Positions 56,071 to 64,000 of a DNA stretch of 64,000 nt are shown one piece after another. The notes under the pieces were generated by a model. It was given only the letters and a program-made list of their open reading frames with translations, was not told the DNA's origin and made no database searches. The stretch is from the NCBI GenBank assembly GCA_036426205.1, contig CM071568.1:216582261-216646260 (forward strand). Reading direction: 5' to 3'. A program made the position numbers and the translations under genes. The stretch is from Ascaphus truei (lineage: Eukaryota; Chordata; Amphibia; Anura; Ascaphidae). Each line of letters starts with the position of its first letter. Within the stretch, counting starts at the first letter, position 1.

Positions 56071-56312
56071 CTTTACAGTAAGGGCAGTTAAAATGTGTAA
56101 TTCTTAAACCACGGAGACTGCGTTGGCAGATATAATAGGTATCTTCAAAAAAAAAAAAAAAAAGGTTTATACCTAGTAAACATGGGAAGGATGTTGCTCC
56201 AGGGAGTAATCCGATTGCCTATATTTGGAGTCAGAAAGGAATTTTTTTTCTCCTTATGAGAGATCATTGGATAATGTTTCACTGGGGGTTTTTTGTTTGC
56301 CTTTCTCTAGAT

Positions 56313-56559
56313 CAGCTGCCCCCTTCCTGGAAGCCGCAGCGTTCGCGCCCCTCCCCCTCCCCCGAAGGCACAGCTTCAAATGACAATGCGGGTCACATCA
56401 CGTCCCCACCACATCATTTGACGCGCGTTGCCATGGCGACGCATTGCTGAAGACCCGACTGCCAGTAGGCAAGTGAGTTTACAGAGGCCAATTAAATGCC
56501 TGGGGGAAGAGCGCGAGGCCTCTGTAACAGCCCGCGCCCCCCCAGTTTGTGCACCGCTG
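56313..56559. mobile_element. hAT-type MITE 4
   Basis: It is flanked by the exact 8-bp duplication CTCTAGAT (56,305-56,312 and 56,560-56,567). The right end AGTTTGTGCACCGCTG is typical of the family. The left terminus (CAGCTGCCCCC) has lost the GGTGCGCAAAC part, but the target site proves the boundary. Confidence 0.85.
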
Positions 56560-56567
56560 CTCTAGAT

Positions 56568-57524
56568 CCAAATACTGTAAATACAAACGTAGCCCTGTAT
56601 CCCCATGGTTACTAATCTGCCCTGCCTAACACATAAACCCTGGTACCAGTGCAGGCAGTGTTAGGGTTAAATCTATGCCCTGCTGTAGTACACAGCTTCC
56701 TTGAGTGACAGGGGGGGTGGCCTCTACCAAGCAACTATGTAACAAAAAGCATTCTTCAAAATAAGGACATTTAACAAGATATAAACATTTAAGAAAAAAA
56801 CATTTAAGAAAAACACATTAACCAAAAAAACGAGCTTCTCATTTTAACCAAACAGCACCCAAAATCCAAATGAGATTTTAGTTTCCCACAGACCCTCCCA
56901 CCAACCAATTAGGAGTAGTTTTAGAAGCAAGAGATAATCCAACCAATCACATGCTATAGTATAATGCAACTGGAAAGCAGCAAAGTGAACTGTGGCTCTA
57001 TTGCTGTTTCAGCTCCAGAACACCCACCCTGATCCTGACCTATTCACATTTTAATTCCCCCAATTCAATTTAGAAAACAAAGACACAATAGCCACCGGTT
57101 ATTCCAATGACTTTGCAACTTTCTATTGATGTTCAGGTGCGAGGCTGATTTGGCAGCCATACTGTTCCCCACAGGAACGAAACAAAACCACCAGCAGACA
57201 AAACAGCGTCTGTGCAACCAGGGGATTTCCACAGATGAAAATAGTGCAAATTAGCTTCAGTTTAAATGCACAAGGAAAGAAGAGGAGCCGTACAGAGACT
57301 GCAGTGTGAGTTTGTACTGTGGCTATATTCAGATGATAGCGATGCAGGCAGCAATAGAAAAACAAGAGCTGGATGACGGCTGTGTCTACAATATGCATCT
57401 CCGAGAAACTAAATACTGTACATACAGTGACTTCCATACCATTTGTAGTTTGGGTATTTGTTTTAATACAGTATAATAAAAAACAGTGCTTTTGATGTAT
57501 TTTAATTTGTGTGTATACAGTATA
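56568..57524. other. Non-coding, nothing recognised
   Basis: The 104-codon minus frame at 57,123-57,437 has no family signature. Confidence 0.4.
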
Positions 57525-57532
57525 TATACCCT

Positions 57533-57744
57533 CAGTGGTACAACTATATTTTTGGGACCCCCTACAAAATTTTATAAAGCAGCCCCCCCCCTCTCCAGAA
57601 ACAAAATAAATCTAGTTCCCACCAGGGTAGCCTAGCGGATTCCTCCCCCCCTTTTTCATACTTCCTCACACGCTTCTAGGCAACCCCCTCCACACCCCCC
57701 CCACCCGCATTGCAGTGTTTAGCAAGACGTTAGTTACACCGCTG
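57533..57744. mobile_element. hAT-type MITE 5, different subfamily
   Basis: It starts CAGTGGTACAACTA and ends TTAGTTACACCGCTG (inverted). The flanks are TATACCCT (57,525-57,532) and TATACCAT (57,745-57,752), an 8-bp duplication with one change. The interior is C-rich. Confidence 0.8.
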
Positions 57745-57752
57745 TATACCAT

Positions 57753-58800
57753 AAATCGTATAAAATGCTACATTTCTATATACGGTTAGTGCACTGCGTG
57801 CACTGTAATTCGTCGAAAATAGCATGAGTAAAGGTGCACTCATTTGTGTGAGCTGGGTAAGCAGATATGGTGATGTTTACCAATTTAGACCTAAACCTTC
57901 TTAATAGCGAACAGTGCATTAGTTCACCTATCCACAGAAGTGTGTACCAAAAGCCAAGGGAGCTTACAGTAACTACAGTACATAGCCAATAACCTAATAA
58001 TCAATCCATGCAGTTTATAGGACGCCTGACATTTTATTTGGCACTTGTATTTGAACTTTGCTCGTGATTGGACGGGTGCCACTATGAGAACCACGTCCAA
58101 GAATTTCAATGGAAATGTGACACAGTTTACAAACACAGCATTGTCATATCGAAAGTAACAGCTGGATATGCACTTCAGCAAAGTCAATTTAATATGTAAT
58201 TAGGGTGCACACTTACAACGGTGTTAAACACATAATTAATTCAGGTACATCATTATAATTCAAAAGCATCAGTGCTTCTCCTCCTTTATAGCATACTGGA
58301 ACTCTTGAAAACATTCGTTCTGAAATAAAAACACTTCTACATTACCATGATTAAATAAGGAACTAGATAACTTTGGCTTCGCACTTTACGATGCTTATTT
58401 TGCTTGGCAGAGATACAGTGCTGACAAAGGTTTAGCGACAACGCAATATAAATACAAATTTCCTATGCCTCTGAAGGCATATCTGATCAATAGAAGAGTT
58501 GAATCATTTTATCAAACAATCAGATTAACATGATCATCAATACGGATATTCAGAAACGCATTACTAATACTGAAGCTGGATTGGATTTTCTTCCCTCAGT
58601 TCTTTAAACAAAAAAACTGTTTTTCTTATTTTCGATCTCTCAGGTTTCTTATATCAGACATAATACATTCTTCTTTCTTTTTTTCCATTGTGAAAGCCAA
58701 CAATCTATTACAAGCCCATGAAAACCAGTCAACAATCATCCCTCTATGCGAAGAATACCTGATTACAAGCACACTATGTGTTCTTTATATACCGTGTATA
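57753..58800. other. Non-coding, nothing recognised
   Basis: A/T-rich; the short frames are not supported. Confidence 0.4.
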
Positions 58801-58896
58801 TATGGAGGGGTTTTGTCACTTTTTTTCCCCACCATAACTTAACCAAGTGTGGTGAAACATATCCCTGCTTCATTTTGCAAAGCCAGTATAACCAAC

Positions 58897-58941
58897 CCCA
58901 CACTGACGAGACCCATTAAGGTCGAAACGGCTGTCTTTGGG
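58897..58941 (+). ncRNA. Type I hammerhead ribozyme motif, well preserved
   Basis: Stem I left strand CCCACA (58,897-58,902). Conserved box CTGACGA (58,903-58,909), which fits CUGANGA because position 7 is free. Stem II GACC (58,910-58,913) with GGTC (58,920-58,923) and a 6-base loop. GAA (58,924-58,926). Minimal stem III ACGG with CTGT (58,927-58,934), allowing one G-U pair. C at 58,935 completes the GTC cleavage triplet. Stem I right strand TTTGGG (58,936-58,941) pairs except for one C-T mismatch. Every core position is canonical. The stem III has no loop, as in the minimal dimer-acting hammerheads known from Penelope-like elements. Activity is not shown by sequence alone. Confidence 0.75.
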
Positions 58942-59046
58942 TGGGTTTACTGGCTATGCATCTTAACCCAGGCTGTGCTCAAGGCTGTGACCATGCAGCA
59001 AGCTTAAGCTTATAGGGGACCATGTTATATGGTTTTGAAGGAAAGG

Positions 59047-59175
59047 GTGGCACTGTATGCTCATTTGCATGTAATTTCCCAGAATCCCTTGCTGCAGTGG
59101 AAGCACTGTGTGCTGGGTGATAATGGTGAAAGGTGGGGTTGCAGACCTGTCTAAGAAATGCAAATGAGCATACAG
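59047..59175. mobile_element. 128-bp octamer-ended inverted-repeat block
   Basis: The left end CACTGTATGCTCATTTGCAT and the right end ATGCAAATGAGCATACAGT are perfect inverted repeats of 19 bp. Each contains the octamer ATGCAAAT, the POU/Oct-type binding word. The interior has CCCAGAATCCCTTGCTGCAG and GGTGATAATGG. Further, more damaged copies are at 14,638, 24,780, 24,990, 25,430 and 41,586. Confidence 0.8.
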
Positions 59176-59341
59176 TAATATTTCCATTTGCTATATATAT
59201 ATTTTAGGAAACCATTGAGAAAAATAAATGGCCCACACAAACCAAGATAAATGTCAAACAAAGATGAAAGGAGCACTCACAATACTCGGTTGATACCCAG
59301 TTGATCCTGCGGTGCACGTCAGTCCGAGCATCAGATTGGTG

Positions 59342-59442
59342 AAAACCGGCACTCCAGTGGTCTTGCGAAAAATGTATTGCATGGTTACAGAGAAAATCCA
59401 CATTTTACACATTTCTCACAAGACCACTGGGGTGCCGGTTTT
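59342..59442. repeat. Hairpin with 24-bp arms
   Basis: AAAACCGGCACTCCAGTGGT at 59,342 and ACCACTGGGGTGCCGGTTTT ending at 59,442 are inverted with one mismatch over 24 bp and a spacer of about 53 bp. It is probably the end of a dispersed element. Confidence 0.75.
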
Positions 59443-59990
59443 GTGTGATTGAATCTCTGCCAAACATATGAAGGCCATCACTTGCTGTACTGCAGTTGTG
59501 GTTTACAGAGTGCTAATGCCACTGAAGTCCAGGGTTGTAAAGTATGCTCAACCGTTTTCATGGTTTCATTGATAAGAACCCTACATTTTTGCCACTGGAG
59601 CACAAATAAGAAACACATTCTCTGCAAAGGGGGAGAGAATTTTGTCCCCATGTCCTTTTGCTTCTTTATGTCCCTGTGCTTCCCAACTATACCCCTTGCT
59701 TCTTTATGCCCTGGTTTCCACTTTACGATGCATCCCAGTGCCCCTGTATCTTATTTATACTGTCCACTTGTGCCTCTTTCCTTCTCTTTTTACCACTGTT
59801 CCCTTTAATTTTTCCACCTCTGTCCACCTTAGTTCTCTGGATTTGTTTTCTGCTGCCTCTCCCTCTCTTTTTTGCACTATGTAAAAAGTCAAATTAATTT
59901 GAAAAATAAATATATAGCTCCATTCATACATAATTCAAGGAATTTATCAAGGTACAGTATATACTGCCTTCCCAAATGATAAAGTAACAG
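59443..59990. other. Non-coding, pyrimidine-rich patch
   Basis: 59,640-59,880 is rich in CCC and TTT words, giving overlapping spurious frames in three frames. No gene is supported. Confidence 0.4.
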
Positions 59991-59992
59991 TA

Positions 59993-60323
59993 CGGCATAC
60001 CCCGGTTTAAGGACCCTCACTTTAAGTACACTCACGAGTAAGTACATATCGCCCAATAGGCAAACGGCAGCTCACGCATGCGCCGGTCAGCACGTCCTGA
60101 ACAGCAATACCAGCTCCCTACCTGTACCGAAGCTGTGCGCAAGCAGGGAGACTATAGAGCATGTTACAAGTGTGTTATTTACATCAGTTATGCACGTATA
60201 TGACGATTGCAGTACAGTACATGCATCGATAAGTGGGAAAAAGGTTGTGCTTCACTTTAAGTACATTTTCGCTTTACATACATACTCCGGTCCCATTGCG
60301 TACGTTAATGCGGGGTATGCCTG
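59993..60323. mobile_element. Tigger-type MITE, 331 bp
   Basis: The left end CGGCATACCCCGGTTTAAGG and the right end GTTAATGCGGGGTATGCCTG are inverted. They match the CAGGCATACC wording of Tigger termini. The TA dinucleotide flanks both sides (59,991-59,992 and 60,324-60,325). The interior repeats an ACTTTAAGTACA word in both orientations. There is no transposase. Confidence 0.8.
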
Positions 60324-60325
60324 TA

Positions 60326-60803
60326 TTTCACTTACCTTTTAACAATGCATCTATGGGTCAAACAGATTTATGGGGTGTCTGTCACTATTATGTTATTCTA
60401 TTGACTGAAATCCCATAAATCTTCAGGAAGTGTGTCTGACATTCACGCAACATGAAAATAAAGCGAACAATGTAATGGAAGCAGTTGCAGAACTACCTGT
60501 ACTTGGATACATTCCCCATTGTATTTGTGAAGGCATATTAATCCTGTGCTGGTGTTATGGACAGTTTGCTTATTCAGGTACAGCATTGAAGGGAAATTAT
60601 ATACACGAGCTCCTTCAGTTCTCCAGCTCCATAGAAGCTGTTCTTATCTGCTGCATGACCATCTATTAGTATTATACGAGTTACATTTGTTTAGGCTTCT
60701 GGGGGTGGAGAGTGCTACTTAACATTTGGATTCCTATTTTACAAAAGGAGCAGATAAATAGGCTACCTTACTAAATCTGGCTGTAGGTTAAAGGTGCAGT
60801 TTT
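60326..60803. other. Non-coding, nothing recognised
   Basis: The 79-codon frame at 60,430-60,669 is not recognised. Confidence 0.4.
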
Positions 60804-60962
60804 TATGTACATTTATTTAGAGCACCAACTAGGTGCACATGCAATATATTTACAATACAGGGAATATAATACAGATGGGATAATTGCATCAGGATATACA
60901 TGTAACATTGGGAGAAAGGAGTCCCTGCCTAGAAGAGTTTACAATCTAATACATATTTCTTC
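60804..60962 (-). mobile_element. L2-like 3' tail, reverse orientation
   Basis: Read on the minus strand: GATTGTAAACTCTTCTAGGC, AGGGACTCC, then GTTGGTGCTCTAAATAAA. This is the standard L2 3'-UTR ending. No coding part remains. Confidence 0.65.
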
Positions 60963-61775
60963 CCCATACTGTACAGTAGGGTGTGTCTGTTTTCACCTCT
61001 TACTGAATTTTACATTGTTTCTTATTCCTAAATCTGAAATTAATATGGCTGTTACTATCACTTTGACATCACCATATTTCAAATATCCTTATTGGAAATA
61101 CTCAGGATAAGACAAGACCATTTCTTTGATGAGTCACTTTGAAGTGTGCATAAAAACAGCTCTGTGCCGCTTAATGGCATGGAACAAGTCAGTGAAAAAT
61201 TATTTTGTAGGGGTTGGGTCTTTTTAAGTCCAAATCATGAAATTCAATTAAAATCCAAAACACCTAAAAAATAATAATAAGGATGTTAAATCTGCATTAA
61301 AGAGACTCCCATTGCGTTAACTTTCACCTTTAAATAAAGCCACACTGGATTTAGCCGAACAAGCTTCACTTTTTATTAATACCCAATTCATGGTCACAGT
61401 CCCGGGCAATGTGTCCTGTCTTGTGGCCATGAAGGGGTTAATTAAAAGGGATTTTTATATTAAAAATTGCTGTATAAAATTTAATGACGTAACCACCAAG
61501 CTAGGGCGAATTTTGTCAAAGATGAATTGACTATGAAAATGATCATCAAGTAGCAAACATAAGCTATTCTAGATGTATGCCGTTGGCAACGCTGGTTGAT
61601 TCACTATTACTAACGACTGGTAATTAGAGATGGGCAAAATTTCTATCGGCATTTGAATCCGCCACGCATTGGCCAGTTCCTTTCATCCACCGATTTCCGT
61701 GGCTCACTCTCAAAAAGGCAGATTCGTTTTTTTTTCGATCACCAAAATTGTGCGTGTCCTATTTTTTCAGTGCCC
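60963..61775. other. Non-coding; possible hAT-like end at 61,625
   Basis: GAGATGGGCAAAATTTC near 61,627 resembles a known hAT terminus, but no partner was found. Confidence 0.35.
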
Positions 61776-62274
61776 CTCCAAACGACATACTGGGGAGAGA
61801 CCCCTGTGCTAAACACCGCGCACACCTGAGGTACCTAGGAGATACGCCGAGATATATATATTACTCACATCCCACGCTTCCTAAAAGGATTTCCATAAAA
61901 ACTATACTGTATTGAGTTCAAAGTCTAAGGCAGCTTCTAAGGTGCTGGTGTCAGACACAGCAGGATTAGAACCCTCAGTCTTTGTTATTCTGGGTAGCAG
62001 CTCTAGCAGTGTGAGCCAAACCATTTGATGAGTAGCAGTACAGTCACAGCATACTAATCCAGCTGTTAGCATAGCTCCTGTTAGGTCGACCAGTACCTCA
62101 CAAGCTGCCTTATACTTGTCACCACAATGTAGTTCTTATGGAAATCCTTTTAGGAAGTCTGGGATGTGAGTAATTTAAATATACTTTGCATACCCATTAG
62201 CATATCCCCCAAGTACCTCAGGTGTTTCTTCTTCAGCACAGAAGTTTCTCCCTATGCTATTTGGAGCGAGGTTT
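61776..62274. mobile_element. Long palindromic element, about 500 bp
   Basis: The arms run roughly 61,776-61,915 and 62,130-62,274. Matching inverted words include CCTCCAAACGACAT with the complement of ATGCTATTTGGAGCGAGG, ACACCTGAGGTACCTAGGAG with its damaged partner at 62,205-62,225, and TTACTCACATCCCA with CTTCCTAAAAGGATTTCCAT at 61,860-61,900 against 62,138-62,175. The centre holds about 210 bp of unrelated DNA. There is no frame. Confidence 0.75.
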
Positions 62275-63060
62275 GAGGGGATATATATCGGACTCGTCTC
62301 CTTGATAGAAAAAAATACACTCCCTTGTGTTTAATGCCAATGAACTGAACCTGTACCGGAAAACAAAGGCTACATTGTCTGACTGTGATTAAATAGTGTG
62401 CAGGGGAACATAGGGGAACATTGGAAACTAAAGCATGTGCAATGATACTGATGCCTCTCAAGTTCTAACTAGTGACAAATAATATTTTGAGCACGAGAAA
62501 AACATTTTAAATCATTCAAAGCTACAGAAATTTAACAAAATGCTGATCCAAATATGAGCTATATCAAGATTATCTTGGAAAGGTAATGAACTGTGAGAGC
62601 GACAAGGGGAAAATGTTGATTAATCTCATTTACGTTTTGCTGTTTAGAGTTGATTTTAGCATTTTTATCAGTCAAATACAATAGTCGTCAATGTGTATGC
62701 AAAACATTGTAACTCAGTAAGAACGCTGTGCATGAGAGTAAACCGGGTAAGTTAATAATCAGAATTGGAGATAATTGTTGCAGACAACATTAAACAGAAT
62801 GCTAAAGGAGGGTCCCGTTTCCACATAAAATTAGGCTTTCATGGCAGTACAGCGGTCATTGAATATAACTTGTTTTTAATGGACCTCACTACAATAACAA
62901 TCTTTGTCCTAGCATTGAGAAACAGCATTTAAAACCAATTGTGCTGGACAAGATGATATTTGTGGAAAACAGAACAGTGCAATATGATAAAATTCAATAA
63001 ATACATCAATCTTTTTATGCTGTTTTGTTTTAGGGAGGATATATTTTGTGGCAATAACCA
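62275..63060. other. Non-coding, nothing recognised
   Basis: A/T-rich; no support for any gene. Confidence 0.4.
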
Positions 63061-63087
63061 AGCTGATTAAGTTAACCACTGTCTAGA

Positions 63088-63560
63088 CAAGTGGTTCCAA
63101 ACCTTTTGTCTCTCGAGACGCCCCTAATCACAGTGCTCAATTGCTTAGACACCCCCACAACACGACAGTCAGTGATAGAAGACACAGGACAGAGAGTTAC
63201 AGAAGGCAGGCACATGCACACATCAGGACAGACACACAGCCTCACCTCTCTACTGCCCATGCTGCTAACTCCTCTGCTTGGCCTCACTCCCCCTCCTAAT
63301 TAGCTGCTGCTGGGTAATGTAGCCAGTTAAGATTGAAGACACTGCGCAGACCCCAGCAACTGCACCGCTTTCGCCCTGCTCTGGGAGAACGGGGAAATTC
63401 CTCGGCACCCTTTTGATTTTCGCATGGAACACTTGGTCTAGACCAGTGCTTTTAAACAGGGGTTCCTTGGCACCCTTGGGTTCCCCGAGCATCCCTAAAG
63501 GATTCCCTGCAATTTACAGGTCATTTTTAAATTGTACCAAATACAGAAGAATTAACAATG
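63088..63560. mobile_element. Two hAT-like fragments
   Basis: AAGTGGTTCCAAACCTTTTG near 63,090 and CCAGTGCTTTTAAACAGGGG near 63,444 resemble hAT/Charlie termini, with downstream wording (GGTTCCTTGGCACC) typical of such repeats. Neither has a visible partner end or target duplication. Confidence 0.4.
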
Positions 63561-63752
63561 CATCTGATCTCAGACACGTAATTAAAGAGTCACATGTAGA
63601 AAAACGGAGGAATAAACCTCCAAAGACGGATGCGCCAGAATATGCAGGTCAATTCAAGGTCCTTTGATTCTCAATTACGGGGCTTTCCTAATGGTTTCTT
63701 TGCTTGTGGTAGGTGTTCTGTGTGTTTATATGCTCATCCTAATAAATCAATA

Positions 63753-64000
63753 CAGCTAAACCCCGTTATAACGCGGTGCTCGGGGGCCAAAGAATGAGAC
63801 CGCGTTATAACCGGGATCGCGTAATAATCGCAAAATGGCTGCCACACAAGGATTTACCTGGCATCTGCAGCTCTCTCCTCTCCCTGCTTCATCAGGCTCA
63901 ATCCACGTGCGCAGCGCACATCTCCAAGTTTTTTTTTTTAATTATAACATTCAATGCTTTATTCCTAACGGACACACATACATACACCTCCCCCCTACAC
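63753..64000 (+). mobile_element. Tigger-like element, left end, cut by window edge
   Basis: It starts CAGCTAAACCCCGTTATAAC after TA, followed by an internal inverted version (GCGTTATAACCGGG). It belongs to the same family as 10,548-10,661 and 27,523-27,724. The right end lies beyond the window. Confidence 0.65.

Larger units (their letters stand above)
58801..59175 (+). repeat. Hammerhead-bearing repeat unit plus octamer-ended block
   Basis: Order: GGGGTTTTGTCACTTTTTTT, CACCATAACTTAACC, the hammerhead (58,897-58,941), ACTGGCTATGCATCTTAACC, GCTGTGACCATGCAG, CAAGCTTAAGCTTATAGG, then the inverted-repeat block at 59,047-59,175. The same order is repeated at 24,990-25,560 with a tandem block on both sides. 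There is no open frame, so any mobility must be supplied in trans. Confidence 0.75.

Overview
The window looks like vertebrate, most probably anuran amphibian, intergenic DNA made almost entirely of repeats. I infer this from long (TG)n, (TA)n and (CA)n tracts; a Tc1-type transposon; L2-type LINE tails; many small terminal-inverted-repeat elements of PIF/Harbinger, hAT and Tigger type; and hammerhead-ribozyme-bearing repeats. No multi-exon host gene, rRNA, tRNA or CRISPR array was found. Every long open frame lies in simple sequence, in a minisatellite or in a transposon relic. The species assignment is inference; another amphibian or a repeat-rich fish is possible.

Layout. 1-14,971 is a clean-looking block: the right end of a CACTG-terminated element, an L2-like LINE 3' end with a nested Harbinger-type insert, several MITEs, a retrotransposed 3' tail carrying a 42-bp minisatellite, a solo-LTR-like stretch, a 31-bp minisatellite between two (TG)n tracts, and a deleted Tc1 element. 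14,972-24,440 has no recognisable vertebrate repeat, is rich in CpG, and has no convincing reading frame; it looks like very noisy sequence. 24,440-27,951 is noisy but recognisable: (CA)n, tandem hammerhead units, noisy (TA)n, an LTR-like piece, a Tigger-like piece and the left half of the CACTG element. 27,952-41,969 repeats 1-14,971 in the same order and orientation, but peppered with one-base and few-base indels. 41,970-64,000 is clean again: hammerhead-like remnants, a pair of CpG-rich elements, five hAT-type MITEs with 8-bp target duplications, a 1.1-kb compound microsatellite, an L2 relic, paired palindromes next to CpG-rich segments, a well-preserved hammerhead at 58,897-58,941, Tigger-type MITEs and a 500-bp palindromic element.

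Interpretation. The most economical reading of 14,972-41,969 is an unpolished long read pasted into a gap, re-including about 14 kb of the left flank. A true tandem duplication with period 27,951 bp is the alternative. The most interesting biology is the tandemly arranged repeat that encodes a type I hammerhead fold, seen at 24.99-25.56 kb and 58.8-59.2 kb. Two further hammerhead-like hairpins lie on the minus strand at 42.1 and 44.05 kb.
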